Source of the DNA: Ailanthus altissimus
Lineage: Eukaryota > Streptophyta > Magnoliopsida > Sapindales > Simaroubaceae
Reading direction: 5' to 3'
DNA length: 64,000 nt
Assembly: GCA_946807835.1 (NCBI GenBank)
Contig: OX327711.1
Coordinates: 10,327,501-10,391,500 of the forward strand
A program made the position numbers and the translations under genes. Shown here in pieces: positions 39,245 to 49,153 of the stretch (position 1 is the first letter of the stretch; the number at the start of each line of letters is the position of its first letter). The notes beneath the pieces are model-generated. The model saw only the letters and a program-made list of their open reading frames with translations. It ran no database searches and was not told the origin of the DNA.

Positions 39245-40880
39245 TAGGACAAGATGTGAGATTCGGAGACCTGCTTGATTTGTTGATATGGTGATATATG
39301 CACTTCCAGTTGTAGATGATAATGTTCTTTTCACTAATAGAGAGGCTCAGTGATTAGTGGAACATAGTTATAGAGGAAGAGATGCAGTCTCTTTAGAAGA
39401 ATGAAACTTGGGAGTTAACTCAACTACTGAAGGGTAAAAAGGCAATTCGGTGCAAATGGGTATATGCAAAGAAAGATGAATTTCCTGACAAGAATTACGT
39501 CCGTTAAAAGATAAGGTTGGTAGCTAAAGGCTACGCACAGAGGGAAGGAATTGACTACAATAAGGTATTTTATCTAGTTGTGAAACATTCTTCCATTAGC
39601 ATTTTGTTGGCCTTACTAGCTCAGTTAAATATGGAACTAGTTCAACTCGATGTAAAAATTGTATTTTTACATGGTGACTTGGAAGAGAAAATCTATACGA
39701 CTCAGGTAGAGGGATTCAAACTTGCTGGTAAGGAAAAATTGGTTTGCAAACTGAAAAGATTACTTTATGGTTTGAAACAATCTCTGAGGTAGTGGTATAA
39801 GCGGTTTGATCGATTTATGATGGGGCAGAGGTACATAAGAAGCAAATATGATCATTGTGTGTATTTGCGGAGGCTACAAGATGGTTTTTTCATTTATCTA
39901 CTCTTGTATGTAGATAACATGTTGATAGCTTTGACGAATGTCGAAGAAATTAGAAATTTGAAGACTCATTTAAATCGAGAATTTAAGATGAAAGATTTGG
40001 GTGAAGAAGTAAGATATTAGGCATGAAGATTAGTAAAGACAGAGAAGGAGGAAAAAAATTGTTTGACTCGGAACTCAAAAGAAATATCTTAAGAAGGTAT
40101 TACAATGTTTTATTTTAGAGAAGTCAAAACTTGTAAGTACCTCACTTGCTCTTCATATGAAGCTTAGTGAATCTTTATCTTCTAGTTCAAATCAGGAACG
40201 AGAGTATATGTCTTGAGTTCCATATGCTAATGCAATTGGCAACTTGATGTATGCTATAGTGTGTATGAGACCTGACACTTCACATGTAGTTAGTGTAGTA
40301 GGCAGACATATGCATAATCTTGGCAAAAGACATTGGCAAGCTGTGAAATAGATTCTACGACATTTACTAAGACCATAGATGTTGGCTTAGTATTTGAGAG
40401 AGATGATACATGTAATCAATGTGCTATTGGTTATATTGATTCTAATCATGCTGGTGATTTAGATAAACATCAATCGACAACTGATTATGTGTTTACTTCT
40501 ACGAGAGCACTAATGAGTTGGAAGTCTACTTTATAATCTATAGTTGCTTCGTCTATTACAGAGGTAGAGTACATAGCAGTAACAGAGGCTGTGAAGGAAG
40601 CAATTTGGTTACAAAGATTGCTGGATGAGTTGAGAATTGTCAGAAGAATATTTTGATTTATTCTGACAGTCAGAGTGCTATTCATTTAGCGGAGAATTCA
40701 GTATACTTTGTTCAAAACGAAGCATATTGATGTTCGGTATTATTTTGTGCAAGAGATCATTAATGAAGAAAGAATCTTACTTTAAAAGATTGAGACTACC
40801 AAGAATTCGAAAAATATGTTGACTAAGGTGGTCAAGTTCAATTATTGTTCCGATTTGATGTTTTTTAATATATCCAATAT
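39245..40880 (+). pseudogene. Copia element D: RT and RNase H, right of insertion C
   Basis: Plus strand after the C insertion: RT (VAKGYAQREGIDYNKVF at 39517, QLDVKIVFLHGDLEEKIY, KRLLYGLKQSLR). The catalytic motif reads LYVDNML instead of YVDDML. RNase H at about 40330-40870 (HAGDLDKHQSTTDYVF, SITEVEYIAVTEA). Several stops and frameshifts. Confidence 0.8.
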
Positions 40881-41121
40881 GACAGCAAAGTGCAAATGTT
40901 CATTTTCCTTAGCATGAAAGATCGTAAAAATGGCATAATATAAATGGCAATCCGTGGGCAAAGAGTAACCTGAAAGTAAAGGATAAGGTGGAATGAGAGT
41001 GAAACGGAGTACTCACGGTTTGAAATTGGATGGTAGCTTTACTTGAGAGAGGAAAGAATTTTAATTTTGAAAAAAAAATGAAGCTTTGTAAAAAATTGGT
41101 ATATTCACCAAGGTAGAAATT

Positions 41122-41729
41122 TGTTAAAAATTAGTTTATATGTCAATTGAGTCAATCCCACATTGGTAAGAGATGGCATAAGGGTAACTTGGTTAGGCTT
41201 ATATAAGATAAGACTCTTTTGATTATTTGTTGTCTTTTTGAATAATCTCTTCTCTCCCTTCAATTTGTAGGATCTTTCAATAAAAACCTTATAGTTTAAA
41301 AGATTTACATATAAGCCTATGAAGTTTGTAATAGTTCAATTTTTTTTTCTTATTTTTGGGCACTTGTAGTAATACCCTATTATTTGGATAATTATAATAT
41401 TGGCCCTACTATTTGGGTATTTGCAGTTTAACCTAATAGTTTAGAATTTGTATTGTGGCCTAGAAACTTTGTAACTTCTTTTTCAAGATAGTGGATTTGT
41501 TCCAACAGAGTCCGAGGAACTAGGTAACATTACCAAACCTCGTTAAATTTGGTGTTCTTTTTATTTTTGCATATTGTGTTGAATGATTGATTGGTTGGTT
41601 GCCTCGTTGTGATATTATATCTCATTACTAGCATTATTGGTTGGTTGTATTTTGATTATCCAAAAATTATATTCCGCATAACAATTGATAACAGTGCTAA
41701 TTATTGTTTTGAACGCTTCTGGCACAACA
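41122..41729 (+). repeat. LTR of the D/E copia family, plus orientation
   Basis: Starts TGTTAAAAATTAGTTTATAT, ends GGCACAACA, and is followed at 41732 by a primer-site motif TGGTATCAGAAC. Lies 3' of the element D RNase H. It is unexpected that a 3' LTR is followed by a primer site and leader. Confidence 0.85.
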
Positions 41730-42355
41730 AGTGGTATCAGAACTATACCTTAAAGTTAGTCATGTGGAAAGAAATCCTTGATGCCGAACAAGAAGTAGGA
41801 GAGCTTGGTATCCCTCAGTTTTCTTGTGATAGGTCTGTGGTTGTGCTTTATGGATAGGTGGGGGTGTGCTCTGAGCTTCACGTAAAGCGTGTACTGTAAT
41901 GCAATGAAGATGAGTAGCAATAAAGAGTTGACTTGATAGATTAAGATTTCGAGGTAGACAATACTTTGACGCTTCACGTAAGGCGTATGCCCTTAACGCA
42001 GTGAAAAAAAGTAAAAGATGAGCACCAAAAGAGAATAAGATCTTCCTGTGTAGAAGATAGATAGATAAGATATTATTTAAAGGGAGGCTTAATAGTAATT
42101 TGTTTGAGGGGAGGATTGTTAAAGAAATAAACAAAAGTTTCGTATTGACAGAAATGAAAAAGATATTGGGTATAAATAGTAAATTATATCTCTATTAGTA
42201 TGAAACCTTTTGAATAGAGTCTAAAAGTAAAATTATAATGGCTTAAATTTAAAATGAATAATAACGTACTGTAAAAATATGTGTAATTTATTAAATTTTT
42301 TTTTAGTAGTATCAGAGTTTCTAATTTTACTGAATAAACTAGAAGACTAGGGAAC
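41730..42355 (+). mobile_element. Leader/LTR debris right of the D LTR
   Basis: After the primer-site motif comes leader-like sequence with a twice-repeated gcttcacgtaaGgcgt motif (41877 and 41971). Then comes a polypurine-like ttgaggggagga (42104-42115), then about 190 bp starting TGTTAAAGAAATAAAC and ending before tagtatcagag (42307-42317). The order PPT, TG..., PBS suggests a short LTR, but no partner copy was found. Confidence 0.45.
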
Positions 42356-43033
42356 AAACAATGGTTAAGAGAATAAGGAAATTAAATCAACTCAGTATAT
42401 GACCGCACGGACTTCTGACTGAGGACAACTAAGCACATCAGGCCATCTCATATTTACAATTACAAAGAATAAAAAAAGGAAAATTACTATTATCTTTCAA
42501 TAATATATATATATATATAATAAAGTTAAGGAACTTGACTTATGCTTCAAGTAAATAAAGCTTAGCTACAGGGAAAGGAATTTGTCATCTGACAGTTTCA
42601 AGAGGCTTGTTACATCATATAAACAATAAAATTTAAATCATTATTTAGCAAGTCTTAACAATTAATGAACTATTCAATCTCCACCTTTTGGTAAAATGTC
42701 CAGAATCATATCAGTATCTTTACCGAAAAGCCTTTAGAAACCAAATTAATTGAGATTTTATGATTACATCATTAACGATATACATAATACTATCAGCTAG
42801 AAGGCCTAACAATTTCTCAAATATTTGTGAAATGTGTTCTCTATCTTCATCTAGTTATCTAGAATACTGCTGGCATCAATATGGAAAGATTTAAGCAGCC
42901 AAATTAACGAGGATATGAATGTGAGGGAGACTGTCAATGGTCGTGGAGACCGATCAGAAAATAAACTCTATAGCTTTTTATAGACCACCATTTCCCTAAT
43001 ATGGTTATTAATGGCAAATAGAGCATAACTCAC

Positions 43034-43243
43034 CACATCGTAAACAACAATATCAGGTTCCAATCGTGGGTCCCATCTCTCAAGTACACCAGTGTTGAAC
43101 TTATTCTTGGGAACAGATCGCATGCTATCAATAACATCAAAGAGTTCCTTAAGATGCCCTGCTTGTCCAAGTGTCACGGCTATGCAATGATAAGCCACTA
43201 AGTCAGGATATGAGGACATTTGTTGCTGGACACGGGCAAAACT
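43034..43243 (-). pseudogene. PPR pseudogene exon 4
   Basis: Acceptor ctacag at 43244; contains QQQMSSYPDLVAYHCIAVTL, GQAGHLKELFDVIDSMRSVP and ERWDPRLEPDIVVYDV, then donor GTG|gtgagt at 43034. This exon is open. One codon seems missing at its end relative to the family pattern VVYNAV. Confidence 0.75.
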
Positions 43244-43337
43244 CTGTAGGTTAATAAAGGTCTCTTTTCTTCTCTATCATTAAGAGTATTTTAAGAAAGA
43301 CACATTCCCCATGCATGACAATCAACATGCATTACAC

Positions 43338-43417
43338 GCATAGCATGAAATACATTGAGTGCCCCTACAGGTCTCCTTGTCTTTCCAAGTACATTCAGTG
43401 CAGTTGTACAAATGTTT
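43338..43417 (-). pseudogene. PPR pseudogene exon 3
   Basis: After acceptor gatctag (43418) reads NICTTALNVLGKTRRPVGAL then NVFHAM. No clean GT donor follows the last conserved codon (ATGCGTGTAATG), so the exon end is approximate. Confidence 0.65.
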
Positions 43418-43956
43418 CTAGATCAAAATGTAAAAATATTGTCAAAATGTGCTTATATACAATGACAATGAATTTTTCAGCAATTCTAGTTGCACTGGGA
43501 TTTCAAAGCAACATAGATAATATAAGTGATAAACAACAGTGAAAAATCTCAGCCAGCATTGACATTTCAAATGGTTGGAAACTAGACTTCTTCCAAATTC
43601 TGACAAGTATAGCTCAGAGAAACTTTACAGATTGTAAACACTGAAGAATTCCCTCAAAATACAATACAGAAGTCGGTGTTTGCAACAATTGCAGAAAGAT
43701 GTGAACAGAAACTTCATCAAATAAACTATTTATATATTGATATTGTAGTAATTTGTGTTAAGCTAAATTTAAACAATAAGACAGAGCAATCTTGTTGAAA
43801 TATTGAAAGGATTTTGGAACTTAATGAACTTGTAATAGTTTCAACAACACTGAAAATGAAAGGAGATTTGATCAAACTCTTTATAATTAAGTAGAAAAAG
43901 GATGCTATAGTAAAACATGCTCTATGTTCATCAGAAAAAGAAGGCAAAAAAAATGC

Positions 43957-44147
43957 CTGAGCCTGTGGGGTCTGAAGCGTTCACGCCTCTGAAGCCACTC
44001 AATCACTTGTAGAACCCGCCTCCAATCTCCTAGTTTACCTAATATCTGGATAACCCTCAATATAGAATGAGCAGAGTATTTGATCTGTGCATTTGCATCA
44101 TCTTAGAGAAAATCCACTCAGGCAAACTGATATCTGCACCATTCAAC
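43957..44147 (-). pseudogene. PPR pseudogene exon 2
   Basis: Begins after taagag|GTTGAATGG (44147). Reads LNGADISLPEWIFSKMM, then a 1-base deletion shifts the frame, continuing QIKYSAHSILRVIQILGKLG and DWRRVLQVIEWLQRRERF. The donor position after CTCAG reads GC (gcattt), either a GC-AG intron or a mutated GT. Confidence 0.75.
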
Positions 44148-45672
44148 CTCTTAAACAGTACTTTAGCTTGAATACTGATGTTTGATTGTTGAATCTGTTC
44201 TAGAAAAGAAACATGAAGACAGATAAATCATACTAAGGCAGACAGAGTCCAAGACATAACAACCAAAGCTGTCTACCAAGATTTCATGCACAAACACGTT
44301 AAATATATACATATTTAAGTCTATGCACAAGAATTTCTTTCAAGACACAAACTTCATTCCGACAAAATCTTCTTGGCATATTTTGTAAATCTTAACAAGA
44401 ATTCCTTGCTTAATCAGTCGTTTTTTGTGATCTATAACTCAATGTTAAGTATTCAAGCAATCTCAATCAACACAAGCTAATGAACAAATATGGATAACTT
44501 AAATAAGCATGTACTGTGTTTAGAGGGCACGTGTCTCAAGACACTAGTTTTTTGCACCACATGATAGGCAATGTGCATTTGCCATCCCTGTGGTGGCGTG
44601 GCGAGTGAGACACAAACAAGTGTCAACAGCTTGAATTCTGCTCCAAGTCTAAGTCAAGACATTTGGGATGCAACCTCAAGCATAAGATAATTCCTGCTAC
44701 CATGGAGACCTGTTCCTCTCATTGACCAACATATAAGGAGCTTATAGCCCCAGACCATCAGTGCACAAGTTCAATGTGGCATGAGATACTTGTATGCAGA
44801 GCACTGATCCAAAGAGCATAACTCATGAAGTCCATTAAAAAAGTTCACATTCAAAACTAGTGCATGGGCTGTTCTAATCTGGCACATGTCCGATCCAGGC
44901 CTCCTCTTAAACTCTTGAAGGCCGGAATTGAATTATAAGTGTTACCAGTCACCATGTGCTTGCTACAAATGACTCTTACAGGATGATGCGCCCAAGAGTT
45001 ACTGCACTAATAGCATCTTAATTGTGTAGATAACACCATATGCTATAGCCTTCCATGATGCTCTACGTGAAATTTTACAACTTCCATTTACAATGAAATA
45101 GTTTAGATTCCTACATGGGAAGGTAAATAACATCTACAGGTACTACTGTTTGGCAAGCCTGAAACAGTAAGGAAACTGTGTAGCAATTTTAAAATGAAAC
45201 TAAGCACCCCATATCTACTAGGTGAGGAATATAAAGATCAACTACATAAACAAAAAAAAGCTCTTTGCCTTTAAATTATGACCAAAAAAATGAAATCAAT
45301 GCAAAAATAGCACAAGCATCAATGCTTCTGCCTTTCCTAACTTTAAGAACTTTTCAGGTCATATTTGAAATCCCTAATAGCAGGAAATTGATGCAAATTC
45401 AAATCTTGATACTAATCTACATCCAACATAAAGGAACTACAACCACACAACAGTGGACATCAACAAGCTGTGAAACAGACTGCATATCTAAAATAGGCAA
45501 AATATAACAATTAAAAGTTAATTTGCTCAAAATTAGAAATTACAGAAGGACAAAATTATATTTGGCAACTGTATTAAACTTTACTCATTAACAAAATATA
45601 ATTAGTAAGGAGAAAAGTAATATCTCCAACATCAGATACTACACAAGGAAGAAGATGAGCATAGAGTACTAC

Positions 45673-46803
45673 CTCCTAGCTAGTTTTGGGATTCGCTCGT
45701 CCATTTCTGCTTTTGAAACTCTTCGCTTGTCCATAATATCGTTCCCTTCCTCAAAAGTATTGAAGACAGCTCTTTCCAGCTCCCAGCTATTATCATCATC
45801 TTCTTCAAGGAAGGAGTTACTGCTACCAATTGCTTCCTGACTTTTCTGCTCAATTTCTTCAATGGATATTTTTCGAATTTTTCTGAGGTCCATCACATTT
45901 GTATCACCACGTGTTTCACAGTTTCTGTCACCAAGTTCCTCCTCAAAACTTCTTCCTTTCATTTGAAGCTTTTCTGATGAACATTCTTCCTTCTAGAATT
46001 GACAGTACTGCCACTCTTCTTATTGTCAACTGACACCATAGAGCTATCTTGTGCATTTTGAAACTTTGTCCCCTTCTTCAAATACACGTTTTTCAACTTT
46101 GGCTCTACGCTATTATGTTGGTAATGAAACCCGCTTCCATCCCTAGTCTCTCTTTCAGAGTTCCTCTTCACCTTCACATCCACACGTCTTTCACTGCCAT
46201 TCAATTTGTCCTCCGACTTCTAATTACCCTTCCTTTTCCATCAAACTTACCTGTAACCACCCTTTCGCATTGACTAACTTCATCACCATTACCGCGTAAC
46301 TCTTGTGGTTCCACAGCTTTAGAAATTATTTCTTCATCTAAATTTCCTTAAAACTTCCTCACTTTTACATTTTCATCATCTCTTCCTGATGATGGTGTCC
46401 TGCGCTCATTTTTTCCCCTTGAACTGTCCTCTGAACTATATCTATTCAACTTAAGATCTTGTTTACTCACTCGACCAGTTTTCACCGACTCCATAGACTT
46501 CAGATACTCACTAAAAGATGGCTTAAATTCCAACTCTGTCTCAATAACCTCAACCTCAACCAACCGCTTATCTGTCTCTTCCTTCAACTTAGCAGAAATT
46601 GTTCCACAATAAAGCTTTCTAAACACAAAAATTCTATTTTTTTTTTTTTACATGGTCTTTAATCCAACGCCTAAAACGGAATTACGTGAATTCAATATCC
46701 CACAAGAACGATGTTTTTCCCAGCTATAATCTAAACTTAAATTCCCATTTCTTTCAAAACTAGAAGCACCCATTTGAGCATTTTTCATAATTAACACCCC
46801 CAT
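45673..46803 (-). pseudogene. PPR pseudogene exon 1 (N-terminal region)
   Basis: Starts at ATG 46803-46801 (MGVLIMKNAQMGASS...). Frame is broken by TAA at 46650-46648, TAA at 46350-46348, a frameshift near 46228, and TGA near 45961 with a frame change. Later parts are acidic and charged (EEDDDNSWELERAVFNTFEE) and end in RVSKAEMDERIPKLAR before donor AG|gtagta at 45673. A transit peptide is expected by family but is not evident. Confidence 0.75.
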
Positions 46804-47305
46804 TTCAATTACGCTACTAAAGACTCAAATTAAGTTCAGAACAAGCTCCTTGCTTTCACATTACTACCAAATCCAATTACATAAACAATCCCACTAAACT
46901 TTATTCTGCTATCAGAGCTAAACCACACAGTTAGTACAAATAGATTTTTTTTTTAATTTAAAAAAAGAGAGGATTATTTCAAGAACTAGGTGAAATGAAA
47001 CTTTGCTTCCAGAAGAAACTAATAGGGTGTTGGCTAGTCGGAAACCAAATTCAAAGCTTTCAATGCATGTAAAGAGTGCGAGAGAGAGGAATTGCCGAAC
47101 CATGCGCGAGGTTAGTGCCTTTCACGGACATTTATCTGTCTGTTCATTCAGTAACTGAAAGGATGTTGGTTCGCTAAAACAGGTCTGATAATGATAAGTC
47201 AAGCTGAGATAGGAGATAGTTTCAATTTTTCTGAAATTTAGGGGAATAATTATAATTATCCCGTAAAGATGCATGTCATGGTGGGTCGGGTTGAACAATA
47301 AGTTG

Positions 47306-47477
47306 AAACCCTAACCCAATACATACGGACCTAATGCGGTCCGACAGTGTGAGCAGTAAGTAACTAATATATGGACTAAAGTATCAAACAGGCAATTTGG
47401 GCCCAATCCTGGCCCTGGCCCACTTATTGGGCTCAGACTGCCAATGGGCTCCAATGGGCCTATTCAATAAGCCCAAT
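47306..47477 (-). promoter_or_regulatory. Telo-box and site II cluster upstream of the PPR pseudogene
   Basis: AAACCCTAA (telo-box) at 47306-47314, and six TGGGCC/TGGGCT/GGCCCA/AGCCCA motifs at 47396-47477. Such combinations are common in plant promoters of ribosomal-protein and organelle-related genes. They lie about 500-670 bp upstream of the PPR start codon (46803). The assignment to this gene is inference. Confidence 0.5.
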
Positions 47478-47479
47478 AG

Positions 47480-48097
47480 CTCCTCTACGATCTTATTTTT
47501 TGAGAGACTACATTATAGAGCTTCCTTGATCTGATTAAAATTTCTGTGTTTTAAAAAACGGTGAAATTATTTGAACCTCTTAAAACATTTTTCAAATCCA
47601 TTTTTTAATAATTTTTTTTATTAAAATATTCACAAAATAATTATCATTTTGGAAAAAAAAATATAATTAGATTTAAAAGATTTACTCTCTACACCAATAT
47701 TTAATCCTATCTCTATACATATTTAATTTATTATTATTTTTCTTGAATCCTAAATTTATTTTTTATTCAATATCAATCATAATAACATCATAAAGATGAA
47801 ATATTCAATTTTTTTAAAAAAATAAAATATTCAATTTTTTTTTAAAAAATGAAATATTCAACACGTACAAATTTATAAAAGGAAAAATCAAATAAGATTT
47901 TCTTTTATTATAAAATAAAAATTGAAGTGGATCAACCTCTCAATCCTATCTACTGATATTTTTTTTAAAATTATGTTATACAAAATATATATATATTTTT
48001 ATTGTTAGTCAAGTTTCCTTTAAAGAGTGAAATTTTTTATTTATTTTAATAATCTATTTATGAATGACTTTTGTATATTTTCTTAAGTGCTTTAAAT
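47480..48097. other. AT-rich intergenic stretch
   Basis: No gene or conserved block seen. Poly-A/T tracts and a small repeat of aaatattcaattttttt (about 47800-47850). Confidence 0.5.
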
Positions 48098-48507
48098 TAG
48101 GAGTGGGTAATCTGGGATTGGGTCGGGTTCGGGATTGATCTGATCGGTCCCGGGTCCCATTCGGGACAGATTTATTTGTCCCGAACAGAAATTTTGTTCG
48201 GGTCGGGCCATGTCCCCACCGAAAGCGGTTCGAGTCGGGACATGGCATGGGTCCGACCGGGACATGGGTAAACGGCGGCATAATGGTGGCAGGCGGCAAC
48301 AGGGGCAAGCGGCAGAATGGCGGTGGCAATAGCGACGAAACGGGTCATTCTTGAACCGAACCGGATCCCATCCCGACTAGATCGGGACAATCGAGACTCA
48401 CAATTTCTGTCCCAATTTTTTTCCCAATTTTGGGACCCATCCTGACCTAATTTTTTCAGGTCGGACAGTTCGATTCGGGCCAAAACCAGGCCATTCGCCC
48501 ATGCATA
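48098..48507. mobile_element. hAT-type MITE with perfect 8-bp target duplication
   Basis: 410 bp, GC-rich against its surroundings, flanked by CTTTAAAT at 48090-48097 and 48508-48515. Ends are imperfect inverted repeats (TAGGAGTGGGTAAT against the reverse complement of ATTCGCCCATGCATA). The interior is rich in gggtcggg and cgggac and has no credible coding content. Size, 8-bp duplication and TAGGAGTGGG terminus fit non-autonomous hAT elements. Confidence 0.8.
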
Positions 48508-48515
48508 CTTTAAAT

Positions 48516-49153
48516 TAGAGATATATCTTTCAATGCATTTACCTCCTTCATATTTACTTGATAAGAAAAAACGAAATTGAGAATTTAGTTAATGAGTTTA
48601 TCTAATAGTAGTAACGAAAATAATGTGAAATTAAAAATTTAGTTTAATAAGATTGTATTGGGCGTTTAAGTAGGTTTATTGAGTAAAATTTAATTTTTAA
48701 ACTTTATTATTAGATTTATTAAGTAAGTAAATTTAAAGAATATTTTAATAGGTTCAAATAGAGCTACCCTTCAATTTAATAAGGTTATATTGAATATTCA
48801 AGTAGGTTTATTAAGTAAATTTTATATTTTAAAATTTCTATTAATTTATTATGCATGTGGGTGTAAAAAATATTTTAGCGAGTTGAAATAGTCTTACTAT
48901 TTATAAAATTACGGTAATAGTTATTGAATACTTTAATTTTATAGAGCTTGCTTGCCTATCATTTGAAAATTTTACTCATATCTTTTTTAAATAAGATCTC
49001 ATACTCTACTTATTATCAAATTTGAGAACCGCAACGCACTAAGTAATATTTAATTTTAAATCTCTTATACATTTTTCTTGAAATTATAAGTTAAGTTAAT
49101 TAACGATTATAATACATAATTGCTTGTAAGTTAAATTAGTCAATAAATAGCCA
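48516..49153. other. AT-rich intergenic stretch
   Basis: No gene seen. Loosely repeated phrases (tagtttaataagattgtattg near 48640, cttcaatttaataaggttatattg near 48770; 'aagtaggtttattgagtaaa') give an imperfect duplication with about 130-bp spacing. Confidence 0.5.

Larger units (their letters stand above)
18328..46803 (-). pseudogene. EMB2279: EMB2279-like pentatricopeptide-repeat protein, transposon-split pseudogene
   Basis: Plant P-class PPR proteins bind organellar RNA; EMB2279 (At1g30610) is plastid-targeted and embryo-essential in Arabidopsis. Nine exon regions were found in order on the minus strand: 46803-45673, 44147-43957, 43417-43338, 43243-43034, 31221-31109, 21045-20955, 20881-20724, 20175-19743, 18717-18328. 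Blocks such as LGKLGDWRRVLQVIEWLQRR, IAVTLGQAGHLKELFDVIDS, GKTDEAVSAVQDM, ARCLCSAGRCQEALMQ, NKPLVVTYTRLIQACLDSGN and CSPNLVTCNIMLKAYLDHGL identify the family. Damage: in-frame stops and frameshifts in exon 1, frameshifts in exons 2, 5, 8 and 9, a stop in exon 8, and doubtful splice sites at exons 2, 3 and 5. The large copia insertions lie in introns (31.2-43.0 kb and 21.05-31.1 kb). The neighbouring epimerase gene is error-free over 1239 nt, so poor sequence quality is an unlikely cause. It may still be transcribed in pieces. Confidence 0.85.

Noticed and set aside
18328..46803. PPR frameshifts explained purely as sequencing errors
   Set aside because: The coatomer and epimerase exons in the same window are free of indels over about 1.7 kb of coding sequence, while the PPR exons have many plus stops and splice-site changes. 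A local quality problem cannot be fully excluded.
48172..48483. Overlapping minus-strand frames with proline/arginine-rich translation
   Set aside because: Lie wholly inside the GC-rich MITE and overlap each other in different frames; base-composition artefacts.
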